Assembly: GCA_964036295.1 (NCBI GenBank)
Contig: OZ038470.1
Span: forward strand, 9,515,078-9,579,077
Source: Plumapathes pennacea
Lineage: Eukaryota; Cnidaria; Anthozoa; Antipatharia; Myriopathidae
DNA: 64,000 bases
Direction: 5' to 3'
Shown here: piece by piece, positions 59,001-64,000 of the stretch
How the letters are laid out: every line of letters starts with the position of its first letter
Position numbering within the stretch: the first letter of the stretch is position 1
Made by a program: the position numbers and the translations under genes
Notes under the pieces: model-generated
The model's database searches: none
What the model saw: only the letters and a program-made list of their open reading frames with translations
Told to the model about the DNA's origin: nothing

Positions 59001-61890
59001 ATCTCAAACTCCTTAACAAGGAAAGCGAACGTGTACATTAATGTACCAGAAAACCAGAACAAATACTTTCGGCGAAAAAAACTTTACAAAACAGTATATA
59101 CGAGGCAACAGATGTCACGTACAGTGTAAAGCATAAATCATCATTGTTTACGGCTAAAGTTTGTCATGGCTTTGGTGTCCGTTTTCAGCCTGGTATCTTC
59201 CCAGAAGTATTTCGTGTCGCCACAGAAAGTTCGTCGGGACTAAATAATTAGCGGCGACAGAGTTATCATCCATTAAATATAATCGAATCTATCAAACACT
59301 TGTTTACGGCTATGACGGTGAACTTAAGAACGCAAGCCAAAATCGTTCCCTAAAATCCAGTTTATCATATATTCATTATCATATGTTCCACAGAGCTAAA
59401 CGGTGTTGAGTTTGGATGGAATACAGCTAAATTTACACGCAAGTATTACCGTACAATTCAATCGCCCACATCTCAAGTTGTTCGCAAAGTCACCTTGCGT
59501 CATTGCATATCACGAGGCAATGTGAATCAATCACAATGTGCTGATTCGCAGCCCCCTCCTCCCCCCCCCCCCAAAAAAATATTTAACAATTAGATGAGCT
59601 CGAAATTTCTGAGGGGATAGTTGATGAGGGCGAAGCCCGAATCAGCTATCACCTCAGAAATTGAGAGCAAATAATCTCATTGTTTTATAGTAAAAATCAA
59701 CTAGTTCATATAAACACAAAAAATCTGCAAATCTGTCTCTTTGCGTGTTTTATTCATTTATTCATCGCCGTGACAACTTTATGCACGGCACCACAACTGA
59801 CGAGGTGTCACTCTTCATTCATCGCTCTTGGCAAATTTTGAATTATTTTGGCGAAGTGAAGTCCCCGGGCAAATCATTTAGAACCTTGAACAAATCTGGA
59901 AATCAGTTAAAGATGTGGCACAAGTAGTGGCTGACGTTAGAAAAAGTAAAATCGCAAAAGGTAAACAAACCAAATCGCACAACCTCCTACACGAATCACT
60001 TTCAAATGGAAACCTCTAAATTATTTCCATTTTGCCGCTGTGAAGCTTATAAAATCGTCAGATAGCTGTTTAGTTTGCCCTTGGACTGCTACACTGTAAA
60101 CTGTAATGGTTTGTAAACAAGTGTGAAAACCACAACTTGCGAGAAAATGCAGTTTGCTGTTTTGAATTCGCACCGGTAAGTTGTGCATGGAAATTCAATT
60201 TTCCACTTCGTTTCTCATCTTCTTACCGTTGAGAATCTTCGCTTTATGTTTCGTAGCACAATTAGGTTTCTCCGGAATTGCATTCGTCTGTGAATTTTGT
60301 TCGACTAGTTTTAATTTCTGAGGAGTTTGATTAGTTTTAATTTCTGATCATTGTCGTATGTTCTTGCGCGGAAAAGACTGTGCGCATAATTGTTTTTATA
60401 AGCGGAGCCATTTTGTTTAATCGAAGCTTTATCAAACTCCGAGACTCTTCAAAAAGGCTGCCGTGATTCCAAGATCGGACCAAAACTTTCTGAGACCCAT
60501 GATTTTCCAGGTACCACTCGCCACCCCTTCACTTGTTCAAGAAAGTAATACTCAGTTTTTGCAAGTAATTTTAGCTGATTGAGCAAGACATTCACTGAAT
60601 ATTATTCTGCAGGTTCCGCCAGCGCATTCAGAAACAATTATACAGCACAATTAGAGCAGTTGCTCATTCAGTAAGGGAGTGGTTTGTTAAGGCACTTGAA
60701 ATAGACAGTATTTGAGCGCTGCATAAACTAGTGCGGAAAAAGCTTAAGAGTTTGCTTTGATTTTGGGAAAAATTTAGGTTTTCTTTGAGGTTTACAAACA
60801 AAACAATTTGAGCAAACATTTGACGACCGTAGCTCATTAAATATGCGCGTGGTGCTCATGTTGACAAGTAGTGTCTACACGTGTCAAGTTATTGTCTATT
60901 ATCTAATTAGCGCAACGTCCAAAATCTGGACGTTTGACACGGGTCATTGAATGGGTCTGTGTCAGGCGTAACTTTTGTCTCTCCTCTCTCTCCAGTCTCT
61001 TAGACCGGGGGAAAAATTAGCCTGACATTCAGGTTACTTGTGCTCGTAAATATTGTAGTCGTAGTTTATTTCGTTCGCACCAGCCACACATGGGTTTGTT
61101 GCATTGTCCGCAACCTTCGGAACCTCCCGAACTATAATCAATGTAAATCCTTTGACGTTCTATCAAAGTTGGCGGCACATGCAGAACAATAAACAGAACC
61201 GATCTGACCGTTATAAATATTCAGTTGGCTGCTGGCCATGAAACAAGATAGGCTTAGGAGCTGAGCCAAAAGGTTTAGCACACCGCATGAGTGAGTTAGT
61301 GAGTGAGCGACAGAATGTAGACAGCAATGACTCCCAGATATCAGGGCCGTAGCAGTGCTCATAACATCTCTAACTCATTCGCGCTCCTCTATTTACTACT
61401 GAAAATAATCACCAAGATATACACAGCGCGACATGAACAAAACTCTGCTAATTTTAGAACAACAGCGACCTGATCAAATTTCGCTGAACGCTGGCAGATA
61501 ATGATAGAATGGAACTAACGATAAGGAGGAGGTTGAGCCTGTTAAAGCGAACGTTTCCCTCACCTTACAGCTTTCTAGCTGCTGAAGCTGCTGCGAAAGC
61601 GGAGCATCGACTGTCACTTGTTCACACAGAACAATTTCTTGGGTCTCTACCCAGTTGAGCATGTCAGCACAGGCGCCCTTGAACTTTTGCCAGATTTCAA
61701 GTGTGTCCGTTAGCTGTTTCAACTGATTCGTAAGACGGGACGTCACCTGATCATATCTCTCGCTTACGCAGGCAGCATTAGACTGGATACGCTGGGCTGC
61801 CGTCGACTCACAATGCTGTGCGAGTTCCGAAGCCACCTCGGTAACATTGTCAATCCTTTCTCTAACTTCTTTAAGTTCAAATTGGAGAGC
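28929..61890 (-). CDS. Giant spectrin-repeat host gene, twelve internal exons (nesprin/dystonin/MACF-like)
   Basis: Transcribed right to left: exons 61890-61564, 58579-58407, 47846-47711, 46019-45729, 45443-45111, 44707-44384, 38234-37908, 35182-34850, 34579-34517, 32216-31950, 30632-30315 and 29072-28929. Most encode one three-helix spectrin repeat of about 106-111 residues with the conserved Trp pattern (R-W at the end of helix A, W-L in helix C). All junctions are phase 0 except 58,407/47,846, where 2+1 nt combine correctly. Together they give about 930 residues without a stop. Actin-binding, plakin or KASH domains lie outside the window, so I cannot choose between nesprin, dystonin and MACF1 classes. 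Such proteins link the cytoskeleton to membranes or the nuclear envelope. Confidence 0.8.
30315..30632 (-). CDS. Spectrin-repeat gene, exon at 30.5 kb (106 codons)
   Basis: Open frame between TCCTCAG and GAAG/GTTAGC. Helix A ends with SARCRWENLYREVDEL. One complete repeat. Confidence 0.75.
31326..31534. repeat. Foldback element, about 210 bp
   Basis: Outer arms CCTCGCTTTCACGAG and CTCGTGAAAATGAGG, with inner arms around TTTCACAGTGAAAA and TTTTCACTGTGAAA and around the AACGCAAGC motif. Typical of a MITE. Confidence 0.7.
31950..32216 (-). CDS. Spectrin-repeat gene, exon at 32.1 kb (89 codons)
   Basis: Flanked by TTTTTATCAG and CGAG/GTAATG. It contains FESRWKNV and TFIEWLDETENAL, the two Trp landmarks. 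It joins the 21-codon exon at 34.5 kb to make one 110-residue repeat. Confidence 0.75.
32429..33615. mobile_element. TTAA-flanked 1.2-kb element with 17-bp perfect terminal repeats (piggyBac-type MITE)
   Basis: The left end is TTAA followed by GGTATCAGGATACCCTC. The right end is GAGGGTATCCTGATACC followed by TTAA. TTAA target duplication is the hallmark of piggyBac transposition. No transposase is visible inside, so it is non-autonomous. It lies in an intron of the spectrin-repeat gene. Confidence 0.75.
34517..34579 (-). CDS. Spectrin-repeat gene, short exon (21 codons)
   Basis: Between GTTTTCAG and TTGTGGT/GTAAGC, phase 0 on both sides. It encodes QMETEVEKHAADMHTVLRL, the start of a first helix. 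Confidence 0.65.
34688..34812. repeat. Foldback element with CAGTTCAGAC arms
   Basis: CCCAGTTCAGACACCC and ATGCGCCAAACC at the left are mirrored by GGTTCGGCGCAT and GGCGTCTGAACCAGG at the right. Confidence 0.65.
34850..35182 (-). CDS. Spectrin-repeat gene, exon at 35.0 kb (111 codons)
   Basis: Acceptor TATTGGCAG, donor AAAG/GTCTCA (weak). Contains KKVNDRWRSLCQQLG and LNSWMTEVEDWL. Confidence 0.75.
35316..35454. repeat. Near-perfect 139-bp palindrome
   Basis: ATTACACGG ends pair with CCGTGTAAT. The arms run through AAAACAATATTTTA to a centre at about 35,385. Confidence 0.8.
35786..35830 (+). mobile_element. Solo 3' end of the Helitron-like family
   Basis: About 45 bp matching the last part of copies A-C: TCGACCCAACTAACGCC..., hairpin ACTGGCAACGCCAGT, CTAG, followed by T. 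Nothing else of the element remains. Confidence 0.65.
35941..36868 (+). pseudogene. Gypsy-like retroelement remnant: gag, zinc knuckle and protease
   Basis: An open frame (about 35,965-36,324) encodes a retrotransposon gag body (DKFNRVAKVNDWNKQKKLDL ... DVYRDL-type). A CCHC knuckle follows (CWECGGEHFRRDC, 36,358-36,396), then a retropepsin-like frame to 36,868 in which the active-site DTGA reads DLGA (LIDLGATISLL). Frame changes separate the parts and no reverse transcriptase follows, so this is a dead fragment. It starts about 110 bp after the solo Helitron-like end. Confidence 0.7.
37040..37724 (-). mobile_element. 5' end of an autonomous-type Helitron, truncated
   Basis: The 5' end TCCCCGAACGAAGTGAGGG starts at 37,724 and is preceded by A, as in Helitron insertions. 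After a leader, ATG 37,451 opens a basic Arg/Gln-rich coding region (RREQARARRN, CLEKRRQSCYDRQHHK), frameshifted near the start. The same leader and protein start are at 48,457-48,960 on the other strand. The later domains are missing. Confidence 0.6.
37908..38234 (-). CDS. Spectrin-repeat gene, exon at 38.1 kb (109 codons)
   Basis: Between TTTTTTGCAG and TTTCAG/GTTTGT. Contains LSMSSQWESLGKHLL and SLCEWMATIESLV. Confidence 0.75.
38300..42060. other. Intron of the spectrin-repeat gene without recognised exon
   Basis: Non-coding apart from foldbacks. One of about 120 bp has TTTACCGGGC / GCCCGGTAAA arms (40,265-40,385); a second palindrome around GGGGTACCCC lies at 41,767-41,826. Confidence 0.5.
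41767..41826. repeat. 60-bp palindrome with GGGGTACCCC arms
   Basis: ATCATACGTGAGGGGTACCCC is mirrored by CGGGGTACCCCCCACGTACGAT around a short GC-rich centre. The arms differ only at a few positions. Confidence 0.75.
42071..42175. repeat. Tandem 12-bp repeat (CTGCAAATTTGA)
   Basis: Six to eight units of A-CCTGCAAATTT / ATCTGCAAATTTG. Confidence 0.8.
42327..42435. repeat. Tandem 22-bp GC-rich repeat
   Basis: AAGGTCACGTCCCCGCGTCC recurs four times and decays into CGTCCCCA units. Confidence 0.85.
42573..42668. repeat. Short foldback, relative of the one at 22.2 kb
   Basis: CCCCATTCAATGTTGG pairs with CCAACATTGAATGGAGGGG. Confidence 0.7.
42800..44145 (-). pseudogene. Penelope-like retroelement, C-terminal part with GIY-YIG endonuclease, interrupted
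   Basis: Minus strand: from about 44,140 the text carries the end of the reverse transcriptase region (PLTITYHPNN, TATIFEKPPL). It is cut at 43,831 by a MITE and resumes at 43,420 with CIRCTSCNQLYIGETGRRL, the GIY-YIG motif with its following Arg/His/Glu positions. Stops and frame changes show it is dead. The tail near 42,850 contains the FALTKG-type segment commonly seen after Penelope GIY-YIG ORFs. A fragment at 44,265-44,335 repeats the 42,800-42,850 end in inverted orientation. Confidence 0.7.
43427..43831. mobile_element. MITE of about 400 bp inserted in the Penelope-like copy
   Basis: The left end CCAGGGGGGG...TACTC and right end GAGTGCCCCCCAGG are inverted. The interior repeats GGTCTGAAATAGGGTAT several times. 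The left G run is 17 long. The Penelope reading resumes on the other side. Confidence 0.65.
44159..44230. repeat. 72-bp perfect-arm hairpin with CRE-like centre
   Basis: GTCGGCTTTGGCCGAGAA pairs exactly with TTCTCGGCCAAAGCCGAC. The centre contains TGACGTCA. Confidence 0.8.
44384..44707 (-). CDS. Spectrin-repeat gene, exon at 44.5 kb (108 codons)
   Basis: Between TTCTTTCCAG and GAAG/GTAATG. Contains LDKLRLRWTAINNRI and ENMMLWLREKDKSL. Confidence 0.8.
45111..45443 (-). CDS. Spectrin-repeat gene, exon at 45.3 kb (111 codons)
   Basis: Between TTCATCCAG and GTGAAG/GTTTGT. Contains LLRQQWEAICRLADEH and LSKWMDEIETH. Confidence 0.8.
45729..46019 (-). CDS. Spectrin-repeat gene, exon at 45.9 kb (97 codons)
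   Basis: Between GTTTGTGCAG and CTTCTG/GTTCGT. Contains HLGSRWRGFREKLS. The third helix lacks the usual WL and the exon is shorter than its neighbours. Confidence 0.75.
46622..47655. mobile_element. 1.03-kb TIR element carrying a zinc-binding ORF and a RecQ-like helicase fragment
   Basis: The ends (46,622-46,710 and 47,566-47,655) are inverted repeats of about 90 bp, with GGCATAAGT at both outer edges and CAGAACCACCTTTCTCTCCC inside. On + an ORF (46,711-47,058) has CLCCGICL and a C-terminal CKPCFRH. On minus (about 47,345-47,180) lie TGHGKSLIYQL (Walker A of RecQ helicases) and PVLLIVEPLNALVADQM. Both are incomplete. Confidence 0.6.
47711..47846 (-). CDS. Spectrin-repeat gene, exon at 47.8 kb (136 nt)
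   Basis: It starts one base into a codon, completing the split codon of the exon at 58.5 kb, and ends at CTTGCG/GTAAGA. Contains VEHVRAWLDEAEM, a third helix. The two exons together make one 103-residue repeat. Confidence 0.7.
48457..50353 (+). mobile_element. Helitron-type element, 5' part, with N-terminal replicase region and splice sites
   Basis: TCCCCGAACGAAGTGAGGG starts at 48,457 after an A. ATG 48,735 opens a basic Arg-rich region with one TGA (48,810) where the sister copy has CGA. A slip near 49,040 leads into a frame to 49,588 with C-x-x-C ... C-x-x-C zinc pairs (LCCKVCRETW, YICTRCKRDKK), then FSAENDMDPGAVP, TEVEEMLIARAFPIMCVYR and GGQGGYKGYILNFPQDV. This is the region preceding the Helitron_like_N / Rep domain in animal Helitrons. 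A donor (GGCAG/GTAAGA, 49,587) and a small exon (50,280-50,353) in phase follow. Rep and helicase are not seen. Confidence 0.6.
50354..54240. other. Intron interior without recognised exon
   Basis: Non-coding. A foldback lies at 52,712-52,856. A stretch near 51,465 (GCGGGGGTATCTGCGATTATCGTAT) resembles one at 28,540. Confidence 0.5.
52712..52856. repeat. 145-bp foldback with AACAAATAAACCAG ends
   Basis: AACAAATAAACCAG at the left pairs with CTGGTTTATTTGTTT at the right, with further imperfect arms around GAGAGCACG and AGTGCTCTCGG. Confidence 0.7.
54243..57284 (+). mobile_element. Helitron-like non-autonomous element, copy C, with four internal tandem units
   Basis: It starts with the GC-rich hairpin (GCTCGCGG...GGGGCCC) and ends with ACTGGCAAGGCCAGT and CTAG (57,281-57,284), then TT. 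Between them an internal unit of about 635 bp is present four times (starting near 54,430, 55,045, 55,680 and 56,316), nearly identical in the last three. Copies A and B have one unit or a shorter duplication. The repeated ORFs of 86 and 196 codons simply follow the DNA repeat. Confidence 0.7.
55045..56945. repeat. Three near-identical 635-bp tandem units
   Basis: Landmarks such as AAAGTTAACTGCATCCC recur at 634-636 bp steps with only a few differences, so the expansion is recent. Confidence 0.9.
57700..57925. repeat. Dispersed repeat related to 18,140-18,420
   Basis: Ordered blocks (CATTTTCCA.GGCAGTT, GGATTGACTG, CACTTGA, GACACATTCC) are shared. Confidence 0.5.
58407..58579 (-). CDS. Spectrin-repeat gene, exon at 58.5 kb (173 nt)
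   Basis: Between TTTTTGTTGTAG and CAAAG/GTATGT. Contains HRDWLASINSTADSL. It ends two bases into a codon, matching the next exon at 47.8 kb, with about 10.5 kb of repeat-rich intron between. Confidence 0.7.
59095..59560 (-). mobile_element. Degraded copy of the Helitron-like family
   Basis: The same ordered landmarks as the internal unit (AACAGATGTCA, GTATTTCGTGTCGCCACAGAAAG, CCAGTTTATC) with many substitutions and no clear ends. A C10 run follows. Confidence 0.6.
59599..59667. repeat. 69-bp palindrome
   Basis: CTCGAAATTTCTGAGG pairs with CCTCAGAAATTGAGAG around GGGCGAAGCCC. Confidence 0.75.
59670..61560. other. Intron interior, no exon recognised
   Basis: Non-coding. A segment near 60,400 (GCCATTTTGTTTAATCGAAGC) resembles one at 28,805. 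Confidence 0.5.
61564..61890 (-). CDS. Spectrin-repeat gene, most upstream exon in the window (109 codons)
   Basis: Between CTCTCACCAG and TGTAAG/GTGAGG. Contains SERYDQVTSRLTNQL (Tyr at the usual Trp place) and ADMLNWVETQEIVL. Confidence 0.75.
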
Positions 61891-61899
61891 CTGGTGAGA

Positions 61900-64000
61900 G
61901 GAAAACAACCAACTAAGTTCCGTGCTGTGCTGTGCTGCACTGTGCGCTAATTCGTGCTATGTTGAATGCGTAACATGATTGGGCCAATCACTAGTGTACA
62001 CTCGCCCCGGTGTTGCAAAGTTAGGTTCCCGTCTTTCCTCTTTTACTTTGTATTTCTCCGAATACATAAACTATAATGAAATGGTCGTTTAATACCCCCC
62101 GGTCTACGTAATTCATTTGGCGTGTGAACGGTTATTATATCCGACCGAATTGAATCTTTGGTTTCGAGCCCACTTTGGTGAGTTGCAAACAAACGGGCCT
62201 TCGTGTTCCAGTAGTATATCGAGCGTTCAAATAATTGAATAAAACTCAAATACAAGGACTATTGTCTTCGAGCACGGATGTTAAAAGTAAACAACGAAAT
62301 GAACAAACATACGCCGAAAGATGAAACCAAGTGCAATATCTGGAACACGTCGTTTCGAAACACTGATTCTGCACTGCTACAGCACTTAACCCTATCAGAG
62401 AACGAAATTTAACCAAAAGTTTGAACCGTGCAGATTCTGTGAATCCCACTGGCTGAATCACGCTAAAAATTCGTTTCGCTGACATTTTCTGCAGTCAGTG
62501 TAAGCTGTTTCTCCCGTCGGCAACCGGTTTCAATTGCATTACTGCAGTTGAGCCTTCTACGCTTGCTAATTTAAAATTCTGTAACAGGTATTCTGTTGTC
62601 ACTCTGTGCAAGGAAAAATTATAACCTCCAGATAAGATCAAACAGCAAGGCAGCTGTAAGCTCGCGAATCTGTAAAAAGTACTTTTCGCGGGAGTATGTA
62701 TTTTATAATAGAACTGGTTCAAGGCCACATTGTAAAATATGCTCAAATTTAGGTATAGGTTCCGCGGACCTCCACTTTTGCTGAACCGCGTATTAGATTT
62801 AGTCTCACTTTTGAAATCTCTTACACAAGGCGGCAGAGGCTGAAAATTACAATAATTAGTGTAGCACTCGAAAGGGAGAATTTACAATTCTCCACTGCCA
62901 AATCTTTGAACCGTAACGAGACCGTCCGAGTCGCAAAGAAAAAAAGTCTGTCCGTGACTTCATTACCCATATTATGCACAGCTTATCTTCGACATCTACA
63001 TTTTCATCAGGGGCCATAATCCTCCAGCCTGGGCTGCATCCAAACTAATACGTGTGTAAAGACAACACGCCTTTCTTCTTTTAGCTCAGTCTAAAGTTGA
63101 ATACATGAAATATGATACACTTGTTGACATGTACTTGCGGTTTTGGTCAAATTCATTTTAGATTTCTTCTTCTTCCAGTTGTGTACAGTATTTTTCATTG
63201 CAAGCGATAGAAATATTTCGACGAGCTGAAGTCGCTCCGGGCTGTCATGGGTTTTTAAACTTTGACCTAACGCTTCTCAAGCGAGAATTTACCAAAACCT
63301 CGGTGATAATGGTTCTGAAATGCAAGAGATCGACTGACAATTCATTTCGCAACAACTACGACGACTTGTTGTTTTTGACCTGCGTTATTACGACACACCT
63401 TGTAACACGACTATGATCATGACCAAATTTGGAAAACCGCAACTGCTTTATTTGGAAATCCATTGTTGACAACAGACGGAAGACAAAGTGATTACAATAC
63501 CTCGCAAATCGATTCTCGATTCGCGAGCTAAAAACCAAACATCGCGTCGAAATATAAATTAAAGCAGCAATGCTGCTGTGAGATCTTTTTAATTGGCAGT
63601 TTCTCATTTTTCAAAAACCTTCACACACAATAAAATCAGTTTATCAAATGTAAACACTTACTCTTAAAAATGATGGCGAATAAAGAAATTAATAGTTTTA
63701 AATTGAATACGCGTCAGTTTCCGCAGGGCTCCACTTCCGCCGAACCGCTTATTCGAACGTCTCAGATGCCAAAACTTTCTTAAGTCATCAGGAGACGTTC
63801 GTGACATGCTCGCGGTAAAGCTGCGATAACGCGCGTTCAATACAAGTAAACTCCACGAAGCTAGTGTCTTCTTTTAGCTTAATAAACACAGATTCAGAAA
63901 AATATCTTTGCTTTCCGAACTTTTAAGCATACGCCGAGTTTTAGGGATTATTATGCAAAAAAACATGGCCCAAATGGCAAGTTCCAAGTCATTACAGATT
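61900..64000. other. 2.1 kb without recognised exon, dispersed repeats
   Basis: 63,225-63,345 repeats 17,960-18,080. CTCCACTT.C.GAACCGC.TATT occurs at 62,770 and 63,731. No coding signal. Confidence 0.5.

Overview
The window looks like animal nuclear DNA, most likely cnidarian and plausibly a stony coral. It is AT-rich and dense in foldback MITEs, Helitron-like, Penelope-like, Gypsy-like and RecQ-encoding transposon remnants. A large host gene with small exons and consensus GT/AG splice sites is spread over about 33 kb. The organism call is an inference from gene and repeat style; no marker gene settles it.

Positions 1 to about 14,530 carry part of an endogenous Maverick/Polinton-type (adintovirus-like) virus element. 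Its left side lies outside the window and I could not find its right terminus. The minus-strand block (7,053 to 1) holds, in transcription order, a protein-primed family B DNA polymerase, a retroviral-type integrase ending in a chromodomain, and three tandem paralogues of a probable virion protein. All are broken by frameshifts. The polymerase also lacks its motif A region and has substitutions in two catalytic Asp motifs. The right block (7,089 to 14,525) holds small lineage-specific genes on both strands: an SR-repeat/arginine-rich condensing protein, a second basic protein, a minor-virion-like protein, a spliced 232-codon protein with a SUMO-interaction motif, an inverted duplicate of a two-ORF overlapping module, and a spliced zinc-finger gene at the right end. 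No hexon-type capsid gene, packaging ATPase or protease was recognised.

The regulatory layout of the right block is its most striking part. Several genes have a TATA box 35-40 nt before the ATG. Three intergenic hubs each carry a pair of CACGTG boxes. The central hub is a duplicated E2F-CACGTG-CCAAT unit followed by two perfect heat-shock elements and a perfect CRE. The right hub has six MEF2-like sites at exact 18-bp spacing. A 53-nt tRNA-like three-way-junction sequence with a perfect Pol III B box lies just upstream of one gene.

From 14.7 kb onward is host DNA. A first exon of a MADF-domain gene lies next to the element. Twelve exons of a giant spectrin-repeat protein (nesprin/dystonin/MACF-like) run on the minus strand from 61,890 to 28,929, eleven of them with phase-0 boundaries and one phase-2/phase-1 junction. 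Its introns are filled with repeats: three long copies plus fragments of a family ending in a hairpin and CTAG (Helitron-like), two 5' ends of an autonomous-type Helitron, a TTAA-flanked 1.2-kb TIR element, a RecQ-carrying TIR element, a Penelope-like element split by a MITE, a Gypsy gag-protease remnant and many foldbacks.
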